Source: Pseudomonas paraeruginosa PA7
GTDB lineage: Bacteria; Pseudomonadota; Gammaproteobacteria; Pseudomonadales; Pseudomonadaceae
NCBI RefSeq assembly: GCF_000017205.1
Contig: NC_009656.1
Span: forward strand, 1,616,001-1,680,000
Length of the DNA: 64,000 nucleotides
Direction of reading: 5' to 3'
The notes beneath the pieces are model-generated. The model searched no databases. It was given only the letters and a program-made list of their open reading frames with translations, and was not told where the DNA came from. Each line of letters begins with the position of its first letter. Within the stretch, counting starts at the first letter, position 1. The translations under genes and the position numbers were made by a program. Positions 19,675 to 28,809 of this stretch are shown here, one piece after another.

Positions 19675-20844
19675 TCAGCGAGCGGTGGCCAGGGTCACGG
19701 CCTTGTCCAGCAGGGTGCGGCCGGGCAGGCCGCCGATGCTGACCTCGGCCGGCCGGCCGGCATACTGGGCGTCGAGCGGTTGGTCGGGCTGGATCTGTAC
19801 GCGGATCTCCGAGGACAGGTCGCCATCCACCGGCGCGGTGTTGACGATGCGACCGCTGCGGTTGACGCCGTCGCCGGCGACCTGGAAGTTCACCCGGGTG
19901 CCCGGCGCCAGCTCGGCGGCGTTGCGGTAGGGGAAGCGCGCCTCGATGCTGGCCACGCTGTCGCGCGGGGCGAGGGTGAAGATCACCTGGCCCTTGTTGG
20001 CGTACTGCCCGTCGGCCACCAGTTGCTGGACCACGCGACAGTCGCAGGGGCTGGTCAGGGTGCCCTTCATCTGGTGGCCGAAGAGCTTCTCGATGTTGCC
20101 CGGGTTGAGCTGCTCCTCGGTCAGGTTGCCCTTGAGCATGTCCAGCAGGTTGGCCGAGAAGGTGGCGATCGGCGCGCCCTTGGCCACTTCCGCGTTGGGC
20201 CCGAGGAGGCTCTGCACGGTGCCCTCGCGGGGCATGGTGATCTGCTGGTTGGGAACGCTGACCACGCCGGAGTCGGCGTGGGTGACGAAGTACAGGTTGT
20301 ACATCTGGTTGAGGATGAAGGCGAAGGCGCCGACCCCGACGACGAAGATCGCGGTGCTCAGGGTCACCGCCCGGACCCGGCCGAAGAAGCCCATGCCGCC
20401 GTTGCCGCCGCCCTGCTTGCGGGCCTTGGTGAAGTTCTCGCGCTGCAGGGTGTTGAGCATGTCGCCGACACCGATCACCTCGCCGGCCAGGTAGGAGGTG
20501 ATCAGGTAGCGCAGGGCCGCCACCTCGCGCGGCTTGAGGTTCTGGAACTCGCAGCCGACGCGGCGGCTGGCGGGGTCCACCGAGCGCACCTGGAACTCCA
20601 CTTCGAGGGAGAAGCTGATGCTGTCGACCTGGAACAGCAGCTTGCCCTTGTACAGGTCGCCGGGCTGGATCGGCGCGCCGCTCGCGGTGAAGGCGAAGCC
20701 GCCGGCGGAGAGATCGAGCAGGCGCGCGTCGACGCCTTCGCGGTTGGCGCCGATGTAGCGGATGCGTGCCGGCAGCTTGACCCGGGCGAACTGGCGCTGG
20801 GCTTCGGATTCGTGCACGACGTTGACGTTGACGGCTGTATTCAT
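19675..20844 (-). CDS. alg44: Alg44, c-di-GMP-binding (PilZ) alginate co-polymerase
   Basis: 389 residues from the ATG at 20844; an upstream in-frame ATG 13 codons earlier is less likely because the known length is 389. The N-terminal PilZ domain shows RQFARVKLPARIRY and DLSAGGFAF, the two c-di-GMP-binding motifs. One membrane helix (TAIFVVGVGAFAFILNQMY) follows, and the periplasmic C-terminal half resembles HlyD/membrane-fusion proteins (TSPCDCRVVQQ). Binding c-di-GMP switches on Alg8 polymerisation; this is established for the protein. Confidence 0.96.
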   Translation of the reverse strand: MNTAVNVNVVHESEAQRQFARVKLPARIRYIGANREGVDARLLDLSAGGFAFTASGAPIQPGDLYKGKLLFQVDSISFSLEVEFQVRSVDPASRRVGCEFQNLKPREVAALRYLITSYLAGEVIGVGDMLNTLQRENFTKARKQGGGNGGMGFFGRVRAVTLSTAIFVVGVGAFAFILNQMYNLYFVTHADSGVVSVPNQQITMPREGTVQSLLGPNAEVAKGAPIATFSANLLDMLKGNLTEEQLNPGNIEKLFGHQMKGTLTSPCDCRVVQQLVADGQYANKGQVIFTLAPRDSVASIEARFPYRNAAELAPGTRVNFQVAGDGVNRSGRIVNTAPVDGDLSSEIRVQIQPDQPLDAQYAGRPAEVSIGGLPGRTLLDKAVTLATAR

Positions 20845-20926
20845 GGTGTCGGGTCCTGTTCGGTCCAATCTGGGTCGATTCACGCGCGGGCCGCGGCCCT
20901 GGCGTTGTCCGTAGTCGATTCGGTGG

Positions 20927-22420
20927 TCATACGATGGTCAGCAGCACGGCGACGAAGATGCTGGCGGCAGAGAAGGTCATGGCCCGCGACGACCAGGCGT
21001 TGAACCAGCGCTGGAAGCTGGCCAGGCCGCGTTCCAGCTTGGTCGGCTGGCGGGTCCAGGACTGCCGGTCGAGGCGGAAGAACACGTAGATCTTCACCAG
21101 CGCGCCGACGATCTGGTTGTAATAGAGGATCAGCGGGTAGGCCGGGCCGATGCGGTGCCCGGACAGCGAGAGGAGCAGGGTCAGCACCAGGCGGGTGAGG
21201 CCGATCCAGAGCAGGTACACCAGCAGGAAGGCGATGCTGTATTTGAGGCTGGCGAGGATCGCCACCACCAGGCCGAGCAGGCTGGTCCACATCGAGACGC
21301 GCTGGTCGAACAGCACCACCATGGTGAACCAGCCCAGGCGCCGCGCGCCGAGCTTGAGTGCGCGCGAGTTCTGCCGCAGGTTGTTGCCGTACCAGCGGTA
21401 CATCAGCTTGCGGCTGGCCTTGATGAAGCTCTTCTCCGGCGGATGCTCGACCGTGTTGATCGCCGCGTCGGGCACGTAGAAGGTGTCGTAGCCCAGGCGC
21501 ATCAGGCTGAACCAGCTGGACTTGTCGTCGCCGGTGAGGAACTTGAAGCGGCCCAGGCGCCAGTGTTCCAGGTGGTCGTTCTCGACGTCGGTGATGAACT
21601 CGGGGTTGGTCACCACCCGGGCGCGGAACACCGACATCCGTCCGGTCATGGTCAGCACGCGCTTGGACAGGGCCATCGAGCACATGTTGATGTGGCGCTG
21701 GGCGAAGCGCAGCTTGTGCCACTCGCTCATCACGTAGCCGCCCTGCACCTCGCAGAATTCGTTGGTGGTGAGGCCGCCGACGTTGGGGAAGAGCTTGAAC
21801 CAGGGCACGGTCTTCTTCACCACGCCGTGGTCGAGCACGGTGTCGCCGTCGATTACCGCGACCACGGCGTCGTCGTCCGGCAGGTGCCGGGAAATCGCGC
21901 GGAAGCCATAGGCCAGGCCGTCGCGCTTGCCGGTGCCGGGAATTCGCACGAAGTCGAGACTGACCCGGTCCGGCGGGTTCATCTTTTCCCATAGCGACCT
22001 GACCAGGACCTCGTCGGACATCTCGACGATGGAGCAGACCACGGTGGTCGGGTAGCCGCTGTCGATGGCTTCGCGGATCACCGAGCGATAGACCATGGCG
22101 GTGGTCAGGGCGTCGATGCGGAAACTGGTGACCATCAGGAACACGTGCGACGGATCGGCCGCGCTGCCCAGCTGGCGCACGCGCCGGCGGTAGTACGGGT
22201 AGACCGCGTGGAGGAACAGCATGCCGCGCAGGAAGTGCACGCCGCCCATGGAGTAGCGCCAGATGCCGACGGCGCCGATGAGCAGGATGAAATCCTTGGA
22301 GTCGGCGTCGAACACGGTCTTCGGCACTGCCAGCGCGAGCAGCATCAGCAGGCTGAGGAACACCAGCCAGCCGGTGGCTTCGGCAAGGCCGCGTTTGTAA
22401 GTTTCCATCATCAGTTCCAT
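20927..22420 (-). CDS. alg8: Alg8, mannuronan synthase (GT2 polymerase)
   Basis: 497 residues from the first ATG (22420); ATGs at 22411 and 22408 would give 494 or 493, and the literature length near 494 favours 22411. A GAGG lies 11 bases before the first ATG. It is an inner-membrane GT2 glycosyltransferase like cellulose/hyaluronan synthases: N-terminal membrane helices, [11 protein letters not shown] with the UDP/GDP-sugar Dx[15 protein letters not shown], and [10 protein letters not shown] equivalent to the QxxRW motif, then C-terminal helices. It polymerises GDP-mannuronate and is activated through Alg44. Confidence 0.95.
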   Translation of the reverse strand: MELMMETYKRGLAEATGWLVFLSLLMLLALAVPKTVFDADSKDFILLIGAVGIWRYSMGGVHFLRGMLFLHAVYPYYRRRVRQLGSAADPSHVFLMVTSFRIDALTTAMVYRSVIREAIDSGYPTTVVCSIVEMSDEVLVRSLWEKMNPPDRVSLDFVRIPGTGKRDGLAYGFRAISRHLPDDDAVVAVIDGDTVLDHGVVKKTVPWFKLFPNVGGLTTNEFCEVQGGYVMSEWHKLRFAQRHINMCSMALSKRVLTMTGRMSVFRARVVTNPEFITDVENDHLEHWRLGRFKFLTGDDKSSWFSLMRLGYDTFYVPDAAINTVEHPPEKSFIKASRKLMYRWYGNNLRQNSRALKLGARRLGWFTMVVLFDQRVSMWTSLLGLVVAILASLKYSIAFLLVYLLWIGLTRLVLTLLLSLSGHRIGPAYPLILYYNQIVGALVKIYVFFRLDRQSWTRQPTKLERGLASFQRWFNAWSSRAMTFSAASIFVAVLLTIV

Positions 22421-22549
22421 CGGGCTGGGGACCTCGGCCTCGACGCCGGCGTGCGCTTGTTGTTGTTATGGCGCACGCCGCGGAGACGGCCTTCGGTCCG
22501 AGGGCGATAAAGAGGTCTTTACCGGCTCACGGGGCCAGGGGGCGGCCCG

Positions 22550-23860
22550 TTACCAGCAGATGCCCTCGGCCTGGGCGGTGGTGGTGTGCGGCATGAAGCC
22601 CACCAGGTCGACCAGCTTCTTGCCGCTCGGGGTCTTGTTCACCAGGTCGACGAACAGCTCGTCGCCATTGCCCAGCACCAGCACGTCGGAACTCGCCACC
22701 ACTTCGTCGAGGTCGGAGACCAGCAGCGAGGAAACGTGCGGGATCTTCGACTCGATGTACTCCTTGTTCGCCCCGTGGACGCGGGCGTACTCGACGTTGC
22801 GGTCGAAGATGCGCAGCTCGTAGCCCTTGCCAATGAGCATCTCGGCCAGTTCCACCAGCGGGCTCTCGCGCAGGTCGTCGGTACCGGCCTTGAACGACAG
22901 GCCGAGCAGGCCGACCTTGCGGGTGTCGTGGCTGGTGATGATGTCGAAGGCCTTCTGCACCTGGTTGGAGTTGCTGCGCATCAGCGAGCCGAGCATCGGA
23001 TGTTCGACGTCCAGCTGGCTGGCGCGGTAGGTGAGGGCGCGCACATCCTTGGGCAGGCAGGAGCCACCGAAGGCGAAGCCGGGACGCATGTAGTAGCGCG
23101 ACAGGTTGAGCTTGTGGTCCTGGCAGATCACGTCCATCACCTCGCGGCCGTCGACGCCGACCGCCTTGGCGATGTTGCCGATCTCGTTGGCGAAGGTGAC
23201 CTTGGCCGCGTGCCAGACGTTGCAGGTGTACTTGATCATCTCGGCGACCTCGACGGTCTTGCGGATGATCGGCGCGTCCAGCTCGCGGTAGATTTCCTCG
23301 AGAAGGTCGCCGGTCTGCTTGTCCAGCTCGCCGATCACCGTCATCGGCGGGAAGTCGTAATCCTTGATCGCGGTGCTCTCGCGGAGGAACTCGGGGTTGG
23401 TGCCGACGCCGAAGTCGACCCCGGCCTTCTTGCCCGAGCAGTCCTCGATCAGCGGGATCACCACATTGTTGACGGTGCCCGGCAGCACGGTGCTGCGCAC
23501 CACCACGGTGTGGCGCTCGGACTTCTCGCGGATGGCGAAGCCGATCTCGCGGCAGACGGTCTCGATGTAGCCCAGGTCCAGGTCGCCGTTCTTCTTGCTC
23601 GGCGTGCCGACGCAGATGAACGACACGTCGGAATCCAGCACGGCCTTCTTGAAGTCGGTGGTACCGGACAGCCGGCCGGTCTGCCGACCCTGTTGCAACA
23701 ACGCCTCCAGGCCCGGTTCGACGATGGGCGACTTGCCCTGGTTGATCAGGTCGATCTTGGTGCTGGAGACATCCACACCAATGACCTCATGACCGCGTGC
23801 CGACAGGCAGCCAGCACATACCGCACCGACATAGCCCAAACCAAAGATGCTGATTCGCAT
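22550..23860 (-). CDS. algD: AlgD, GDP-mannose 6-dehydrogenase
   Basis: 436 residues from the ATG at 23860 (an ATG three codons earlier gives 439). This NAD-dependent four-electron dehydrogenase makes GDP-mannuronate, the committed step of alginate synthesis. The Rossmann motif GLGYVGAVCAGCLSARG is at the N terminus, and the catalytic cysteine is in FAFGGSCLPKDVRAL near residue 268. It is the first gene of the operon, behind a leader of about 365 nt. A 129-base gap without a gene follows before alg8. Confidence 0.98.
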   Translation of the reverse strand: MRISIFGLGYVGAVCAGCLSARGHEVIGVDVSSTKIDLINQGKSPIVEPGLEALLQQGRQTGRLSGTTDFKKAVLDSDVSFICVGTPSKKNGDLDLGYIETVCREIGFAIREKSERHTVVVRSTVLPGTVNNVVIPLIEDCSGKKAGVDFGVGTNPEFLRESTAIKDYDFPPMTVIGELDKQTGDLLEEIYRELDAPIIRKTVEVAEMIKYTCNVWHAAKVTFANEIGNIAKAVGVDGREVMDVICQDHKLNLSRYYMRPGFAFGGSCLPKDVRALTYRASQLDVEHPMLGSLMRSNSNQVQKAFDIITSHDTRKVGLLGLSFKAGTDDLRESPLVELAEMLIGKGYELRIFDRNVEYARVHGANKEYIESKIPHVSSLLVSDLDEVVASSDVLVLGNGDELFVDLVNKTPSGKKLVDLVGFMPHTTTAQAEGICW

Positions 23861-24232
23861 CGCATTCACCTCGATTGTTTGTCGCGCCGTTAATAAGGTG
23901 GCCGGATGGCCACATCCCTATCTGGCGAGCCGTTACTACGAGCCCCGATCCAGAGCCCTTGATCCGCCTTCAGGCAGTTTCGAATAGAGTGCTTAGTTGT
24001 TTGGCACTCTAATGGGGCAAGTTATGAGTTTTTGCCCTTTAATGTTTCAGGTGGGTTTCAATAACAGTGCGTAACCCGACCTTGGATGCTTCGTTTTAGT
24101 TCGGGCCATAGAATTCAAGTTTCTAAAGGCCTTTATTTTCAATGGGTTGAGTTTGTCCCTCGGAACGAATTCCGATTGTTCGAGACGGTTTCAAGTTGCG
24201 CTTCCCATAACTATCGATGGGCATTGCGCTGA

Positions 24233-24260
24233 TAGGATGTTTTCTCGGTGAGGGAAGTTC
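24233..24260 (-). promoter_or_regulatory. algD promoter, AlgU (sigma-22) type
   Basis: On the minus strand a GAACTT -35 (24255-24260) is followed by a 17-base spacer and TCCTA (-10; 24233-24237). This matches the RpoE/AlgU consensus and the published algD promoter. Transcription would start near 24225, giving a leader of about 365 nt, in line with the known long algD leader. Confidence 0.92.
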
Positions 24261-24262
24261 CG

Positions 24263-24272
24263 GCCGTTTGTC
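24263..24272 (+). promoter_or_regulatory. AlgR-like site RB3 (inverted orientation)
   Basis: GCCGTTTGTC, two mismatches from the AlgR consensus ACCGTTCGTC, lies just upstream of the algD -35 and points opposite to the gene. Its place at about -40 to -50 agrees with the described RB3 site. Confidence 0.7.
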
Positions 24273-24612
24273 CCGCTCGCGAAATATTTGGAAATATCCG
24301 TTTGATATCACTTGATACCAACTTGATGGCGTTTCCGATAAATGCCTGCCAATGGCCATTAGTTGCAGAATGCATGGCGGCTGAAAGTTCCACGTCATTG
24401 GAGTGAAACAGAGGCCGCTTTTACCGCCTTAAGCAAACCTTAAGGTTTCCTTAATCTTCGTCCCATGCACTTTGCAATCGTAATTTGCATGTGATGGCGG
24501 GAGGCTGGTAATGGCCAATGGATTACGCCGGAGATGGCATTTCCGCCTCGAACTGGGGAAAAGCGTGATGGCTGGGCGTGAAAAAATGTGATGCAGTTCC
24601 GCATGACTTGCA

Positions 24613-24622
24613 GACGAACGGT
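24613..24622 (-). promoter_or_regulatory. AlgR site RB2
   Basis: The minus strand reads ACCGTTCGTC, a perfect AlgR consensus, about 390 bases upstream of the algD start of transcription. This is the location described for RB2. Confidence 0.85.
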
Positions 24623-24689
24623 TGAGTAGGCCTATTCGCCACGAGGGCTTTTCCAGGCAGGAAGACGTCGCGGAGGTGTTCGCAGGAGG

Positions 24690-24699
24690 GAAGAACGCT
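24690..24699 (-). promoter_or_regulatory. AlgR-like site RB1
   Basis: The minus strand reads AGCGTTCTTC, two mismatches from the AlgR consensus, at about -465 to -475. This matches the described RB1 position; it is assigned by distance as much as by sequence. Confidence 0.6.
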
Positions 24700-24727
24700 G
24701 GAAGCGTCGGCGCGCCGAATGAGGGTG

Positions 24728-24748
24728 GGCCCGCCATGGTGGCGGGCC
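24728..24748 (-). terminator. Hairpin after yaaA
   Basis: A perfect 8-bp GC stem (24728-24735 with 24741-24748) with a 5-base loop lies seven bases past the yaaA stop. There is no T run, so termination is likely but not certain. Confidence 0.5.
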
Positions 24749-24755
24749 GGAGAGA

Positions 24756-25535
24756 TCAGTCCTGCGGGGCGTCCCTGAGGAACACCAGTTGCTCCGGGCC
24801 GGACTGCTCGGCGCTGAAGTAATAGCCGTGGGCGTTGAAGTCCTTGAGCCCGGCGGGGTCGCGCAGGCGTTCGCGGACCACGTAGCGGGCCATCATGCCG
24901 CGGGCCTTCTTGGCGTAGAAGCTGATGATCTTGTACTGGCCGTTCTTCAGGTCCTTGAACTCGGTATCGATGATCCGCGCCTGCAGCGCCTTGCGCTTCA
25001 CCGCGCCGAAGTATTCGTTGGAGGCCAGGTTGAGCAGCACGTCGTCGCCCTGGGCGGCCAGCGCTTCGTTGAGCCACTGGCTGATGCGTTCGCCCCAGAA
25101 GGCGTAGAGATCCTTGCCGCGGGCATTGGCCAGGCGCGTGCCCATTTCCAGGCGGTAGGGCTGCATCAGGTCGAGCGGGCGCAGCACGCCGTAGAGTCCG
25201 GAGAGCATGCGCAGGTGCTCCTGGGCGAAGGCGAAGTCGTCTTCGCTGAATGACTCGGCGTCGAGGCCGGTATAGACGTCGCCCTTGAAGGCGAGCAGCG
25301 CCTGCTTGGCGTTCTGCGGGGTGAAGTCGGGGTGCCAGCTGGCGTAGCGCGCGGCGTTGAGGCCGGCGAGCTTGTCCGACAGCTTCATCAGCTCGCTGAT
25401 CTGCAGTGGCGTGAGCTGGCGCAGTTGCTGGATCAGTTCCTGGGAATGGTCCAGGTATTGCGGCTGGGTGAAGCGTTGGGTGACCGGCGGGGTCTCGTAG
25501 TCCAGGGTCTTGGCGGGGGAAATCACCATCAGCAT
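24756..25535 (-). CDS. yaaA: YaaA family (DUF328) peroxide-stress protein
   Basis: 259 residues, full length for the family. It begins [17 protein letters not shown], the YaaA signature, and carries the conserved [35 protein letters not shown] and [14 protein letters not shown] segments. In E. coli YaaA lowers free iron and limits peroxide damage; a DNA-binding helix-hairpin-helix-like fold has been described. It is convergent with nothing nearby and lies between the algD control region and the ABC ATPase. Confidence 0.93.
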   Translation of the reverse strand: MLMVISPAKTLDYETPPVTQRFTQPQYLDHSQELIQQLRQLTPLQISELMKLSDKLAGLNAARYASWHPDFTPQNAKQALLAFKGDVYTGLDAESFSEDDFAFAQEHLRMLSGLYGVLRPLDLMQPYRLEMGTRLANARGKDLYAFWGERISQWLNEALAAQGDDVLLNLASNEYFGAVKRKALQARIIDTEFKDLKNGQYKIISFYAKKARGMMARYVVRERLRDPAGLKDFNAHGYYFSAEQSGPEQLVFLRDAPQD

Positions 25536-25640
25536 CGTTCAGGCTCCTCGAATCGTCGGGCGATTGTAGGGGCTGGAGACGCTCGGCTCCACCTATGCCC
25601 TCGATAGAGGAGGGCGGCGCCGGCGAACGGCGCCGAGGTT

Positions 25641-26723
25641 TCAGGCCGGGAGCGGCGCGCGATGCGCGGCGACGCTGCCCTGGGCGGCGAACACCACCAG
25701 GTGGTCGGCGGCGACACGGATGCCGACAACGTCGCCCGGCTGATGGTCGGCGTGGCTGGGGAAGAGCGATTCCAGCTGGGTGCCGGTGGGCAATTGCAGA
25801 CGATAGAGGGTGGCGGCGCCGAGGAAGGTCTTGCCGACGATCCGCGCCTTCAGCTCGCCCTGGGGGGCATGCACCAGGTCGTCCGGACGTAGCAATACGT
25901 CCACCGCGCTGCCGGAAGGCAGGCTATAGGCGCGATTGCCGCGGATCACGCCGAGTTCGGTCTGCACCGTATCGGGGCTGAGCAACTGGCCACGAATGAA
26001 GTAGCCCTGGCCGACGAAGCTGGCGACGAAGGGCGTCAGCGGCTCGTGGTAGAGGTTGTAGGGGGTGTCCCACTGCTCCAGGTGGCCTTCCTTGAACACG
26101 CCGATATGGTCGCAGACGGCGAAGGCTTCCTCCTGGTCGTGAGTCACCAGGATCGCGCTGGTGCCGCGTGCCTTGAGGATCTCGCGAACCTCCTGGCTGA
26201 GGCTGCGGCGCAGTTCCACGTCGAGGTTGGAGAAGGGTTCGTCGAGCAGCAGCAACAGTGGTTCGGGCGCCAGCGCGCGGGCCAGGGCCACGCGCTGCTG
26301 CTGGCCGCCGGAGAGTTCATGGGGGTGGCGTGCGGCGAGGTGGTCGAGCTTGACCAGCTCCAGCAATTCGCGAACCAGGCGTTCGCGCTGCGGATGCTTG
26401 CGGATGCCGAAGCCGACGTTGTCGGCCACGCTCAGGTGCGGGAACAGCGCATAGTCCTGGAACACCATGCCGATCCGGCGCTTCTCCGGCGCCAGGGTGA
26501 AGCCGGGCCGCGAGATGACCTCGCCACCCAGCTCGATCTGCCCGGACAGCACCGGTTCGAAACCGGCGATGGCGCGCAGGGTGGTGGTCTTGCCGCATCC
26601 CGAAGGACCCAGCAGGCAGCCGATGTCGCCGGCGTTGAGGTGCAGGTCGAGGTCCTGCACCACTTTCTGCGCGGCGTAGCCGCAGGCGAGATCTTTCAGG
26701 TTCAGCAGCAGGTCGTGGCTCAT
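25641..26723 (-). CDS. ABC transporter ATP-binding protein, ferric/spermidine-putrescine (FbpC/PotA-like) type
   Basis: 360 residues. It shows the full ATPase set: Walker A GPSGCGKTT near residue 40, Q-loop MVFQDYALFPHLSV, signature LSGGQQQR, Walker B LLLLLDEPFSNLD and switch His in VTHDQEEAF. The C-terminal ~120 residues form the TOBE/OB regulatory domain seen in PotA, FbpC and CysA-type importers. No permease or binding protein lies beside it, so the substrate is unknown. It follows argF by three bases and is probably co-transcribed with it. It equals PA3538. Confidence 0.9.
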   Translation of the reverse strand: MSHDLLLNLKDLACGYAAQKVVQDLDLHLNAGDIGCLLGPSGCGKTTTLRAIAGFEPVLSGQIELGGEVISRPGFTLAPEKRRIGMVFQDYALFPHLSVADNVGFGIRKHPQRERLVRELLELVKLDHLAARHPHELSGGQQQRVALARALAPEPLLLLLDEPFSNLDVELRRSLSQEVREILKARGTSAILVTHDQEEAFAVCDHIGVFKEGHLEQWDTPYNLYHEPLTPFVASFVGQGYFIRGQLLSPDTVQTELGVIRGNRAYSLPSGSAVDVLLRPDDLVHAPQGELKARIVGKTFLGAATLYRLQLPTGTQLESLFPSHADHQPGDVVGIRVAADHLVVFAAQGSVAAHRAPLPA

Positions 26724-26726
26724 GGG

Positions 26727-27644
26727 TCAGGCGTAGTGGGCGTGTTCGATCAGCAGTTCGAGGAGGGCCTTCTGCGCGTGCAGACGGTTCTCTGCCTGGT
26801 CCCAGGCCACCGAGCGCGGGTCGTCCAGCAGCTCCTCGCTGATCTCCTCGCCGCGGTGGGCCGGCAGGCAGTGCATGAATAGTACATCGTCGGCGGCCCC
26901 ATCGAGCAGCGCGGCGTTCACCTGGTAGGGACGGAACAGGGCGATGCGCGCGGCGGCCTCGTCTTCCTGGCCCATCGAGGCCCAGACGTCGGTGCTCACC
27001 AGATGCGCGCCGGCCACCGCCTCGCGGGGATCGCGGACGATGCGCAGGCGCTCGCCGGCGAGGGCGACGAACTCGGCCTTCGGCTCGTAGCCTTCGGGAC
27101 AGGCCACGCGCAACTGGAAGTCGAACTTCAGCGCCGCTTCTATATAGCTGTTGCACATGTTGTTGCCGTCGCCGATCCAGGCCACGGTCTTGCCCTGGAT
27201 GCTGCCACGGTGTTCGTGGAAGGTCTGCATGTCGGCGAGCAACTGGCAGGGGTGCAGGTCGTCGGACAGGCCGTTGATCACCGGTACCCGCGAATGCGCG
27301 GCGAACTCGGTCAGGGTGCTGTGGGCGAAGGTGCGGATCATCACCCCGTCGAGCATCCGCGACATGACCCGGGCGCTGTCGCCGATCGGCTCGCCGCGGC
27401 CGAGCTGGGTGTCGCGCGGCGAGAGGAAGATCGCCTGGCCGCCGAGCTGGATCATCCCGGCTTCGAAGGACAGGCGGGTACGGGTCGAGGCCTTCTCGAA
27501 GACCATGCCCAGTACCCGGCTCTTCAGCGGCTCGTAGAGCACGCCTCGGTTGCGCAGGTCCTTCAGCTCGCTGCCGCGGCGGATCAGACCGATCAGCTCT
27601 TCGGGGCTGTAATCCATAAACGAGAGAAAGTGCCGTACGCTCAT
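26727..27644 (-). CDS. argF: ArgF, anabolic ornithine carbamoyltransferase
   Basis: 305 residues. It condenses ornithine and carbamoyl phosphate to citrulline in arginine synthesis. The carbamoyl-phosphate motif STRTR is in [13 protein letters not shown]; the ornithine-binding [12 protein letters not shown] and the Cys motif [14 protein letters not shown] are present. The length and the start [19 protein letters not shown] fit the anabolic enzyme rather than the longer catabolic ArcB. An ARG-box-like site overlaps the candidate promoter upstream. argG, the next enzyme in the pathway, is at 40798. Confidence 0.97.
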   Translation of the reverse strand: MSVRHFLSFMDYSPEELIGLIRRGSELKDLRNRGVLYEPLKSRVLGMVFEKASTRTRLSFEAGMIQLGGQAIFLSPRDTQLGRGEPIGDSARVMSRMLDGVMIRTFAHSTLTEFAAHSRVPVINGLSDDLHPCQLLADMQTFHEHRGSIQGKTVAWIGDGNNMCNSYIEAALKFDFQLRVACPEGYEPKAEFVALAGERLRIVRDPREAVAGAHLVSTDVWASMGQEDEAAARIALFRPYQVNAALLDGAADDVLFMHCLPAHRGEEISEELLDDPRSVAWDQAENRLHAQKALLELLIEHAHYA

Positions 27645-27957
27645 CGCTGACTACCTTTTATTTTTACTGCTGGCCGAGGCACTGGCCGGCTTTCGCGAGA
27701 GAAAACGGGACTGGACCTGCGGCGGGACCGCAACGTGCGGGAAAATAGGGGAAGGCGCGATCTTATAAGGAAATGTCGCGGAAACACAAGGAGGGGCTTG
27801 GAAGGCGCGGGTTACGGGGTTTTTCCCGGGGCTTCGTGGTTATCCCGCCCCCGGGTCGCGCTTCGTCGATCTATCGGTTGGCCGGTGCGACACTCTATGC
27901 TGTGCGCGCACGAACGCCTTCATGGAGGAGGCGGGCCTGGGACCAGGGAGGTCGGAC
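27645..27957. other. Divergent intergenic region argF / membrane protein gene
   Basis: 313 bases. It contains the argF leader, the argF promoter with its ARG box, and the ribosome-binding site of the small membrane protein gene (GGGAGG, 27946-27951). I see no further gene. Confidence 0.7.
27761..27788 (-). promoter_or_regulatory. Candidate argF promoter overlapping an ARG box
   Basis: The minus strand has TTGTGT (27783-27788), a 16-base spacer and TATAAG (27761-27766). The plus strand over the same bases reads TGTCGC-N8-AA (27773-27788), which fits the P. aeruginosa ArgR half-site. Binding there would cover the promoter, consistent with the known arginine repression of argF. Confidence 0.6.
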
Positions 27958-28389
27958 ATGCACACTGGAGAAACACTCGCCGCCGCGCCGCCGGCACGGC
28001 CATTGCGGCAATCGCGGCTGGGCGGCCTGTCGCTGTGCCTCGCCCTGGCCGGGGCGGCCATCGCTCTGGCGCTGATGGCGCTGGCGCTCGGCGAGCGGAT
28101 CGACCTCAGCGACGAGAATCATCTGCTCGGCCTGTTCGCCGCCTTGCTGGCGGTCTTCGCAATATCGACCTGTGGCCTGGTGCTGGGCCTGGCCGGCCTG
28201 CTCAGGCGCAGCCGCAAGCGCCACCTGGCCCTGGCCGGGATCGTCCTCAACCTGTCGTGCCTGCTCTGGGGCTGGCATGCGCTGAGCACGGCGGCGGCCG
28301 CGACCCTGATGGTCCTGGGGCAGACCGGGCTGTCGTTCCTGAGCGCCCTGGCGGTGTTGTTCGGCATGATCTTCTTCCGCCAGGCCTGA
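27958..28389 (+). CDS. Small inner-membrane protein of unknown function
   Basis: 143 residues from the ATG at 27958, which has GGGAGG seven bases upstream; an in-frame ATG at 27922 lacks a good site. After about 30 polar residues come three hydrophobic segments (roughly residues 33-50, 60-85, 95-140), with a positively charged loop RRSRKRH between the second and third, suggesting a small multi-pass protein. I do not recognise the family; it corresponds to PA3536. It is divergent from argF and convergent with eprS. Confidence 0.75.
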   Translation: MHTGETLAAAPPARPLRQSRLGGLSLCLALAGAAIALALMALALGERIDLSDENHLLGLFAALLAVFAISTCGLVLGLAGLLRRSRKRHLALAGIVLNLSCLLWGWHALSTAAAATLMVLGQTGLSFLSALAVLFGMIFFRQA

Positions 28390-28549
28390 CCCGTTCGGCG
28401 ACGTGCGCAGGCGCTCGCCGTTCGGCCGCGCGTTCATCGGATTGTCGCATCGCGGGCATTCGTAGGCCTTGTCGAAAATGCACTGCTTGGCGGCCATCCG
28501 TCGCGGATCTGCAGGGGCTGGGGCTCAGTCGGGGAGGGAGGGCGCGAGA

Positions 28550-28591
28550 GGAGAAAAAGGTGAGCCCCGGAGGTGCGGATCTCCGGGGCTC
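28550..28591 (-). terminator. Rho-independent terminator, probably of eprS
   Basis: A perfect 11-bp stem (GAGCCCCGGAG at 28562-28572 with 28581-28591) with an 8-base loop is followed on the minus strand by CCTTTTTCTCC. It lies about 220 bases past the eprS stop. Confidence 0.8.
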
Positions 28592-28626
28592 GTGCGGCAC
28601 GGTGGTGCGGGCACCGGGCCGCGATC

Positions 28627-28671
28627 AGCGCTGGAAGGGATAGTACAGCGCTGGATGGACAGTATAGCGCT
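28627..28671. repeat. Triple AGCGCT tandem repeat
   Basis: AGCGCT occurs at 28627-28632, 28647-28652 and 28666-28671, a spacing of 20 and 19 bases. The flanks are partly shared (AGTACAGCGCTGGATGG and AGTATAGCGCTATGC). It lies in the 3' region of eprS between convergent genes. Confidence 0.5.
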
Positions 28672-28809
28672 ATGCATTTCGCATGAATCCTTTAGTTAGG
28701 TCTTTTTCTCATATTTGCAGCGGTTTCGTGACCGAGGGCAATGAAGTCGCATTTCCCCCTTGCCGCCCGCCGGAACCCAACCAACGGGCGGCATGCCCTC
28801 GATACCCGC

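Larger units (their letters stand above)
23861..24755. other. algD upstream regulatory region and leader
   Basis: 895 bases without a supported gene, markedly AT-richer than its surroundings. It contains the untranslated algD leader, the AlgU promoter, three AlgR-like sites listed separately, and the tail of yaaA. The length fits the known need for far-upstream binding and DNA looping at algD. Short open frames here overlap the promoter and have no coding character. Confidence 0.88.
28390..28809. other. Convergent intergenic region between the membrane protein gene and eprS
   Basis: 420 bases with no supported gene. It holds the eprS terminator (28550-28591) and a three-copy AGCGCT tandem repeat (28627-28671). 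The rest, including an AT-rich part at 28670-28730, shows nothing I can name. Confidence 0.7.

Noticed and set aside
24123-24398. Open frame of 91 codons on the minus strand in the algD leader
   Set aside because: It spans the AlgU promoter and start of transcription, has no ribosome-binding site and has non-coding composition.
27773-28075. Plus-strand open frame beginning with ATGTCGC
   Set aside because: The ATG lies within the ARG box and argF promoter, and the frame overlaps the membrane protein gene in another frame.
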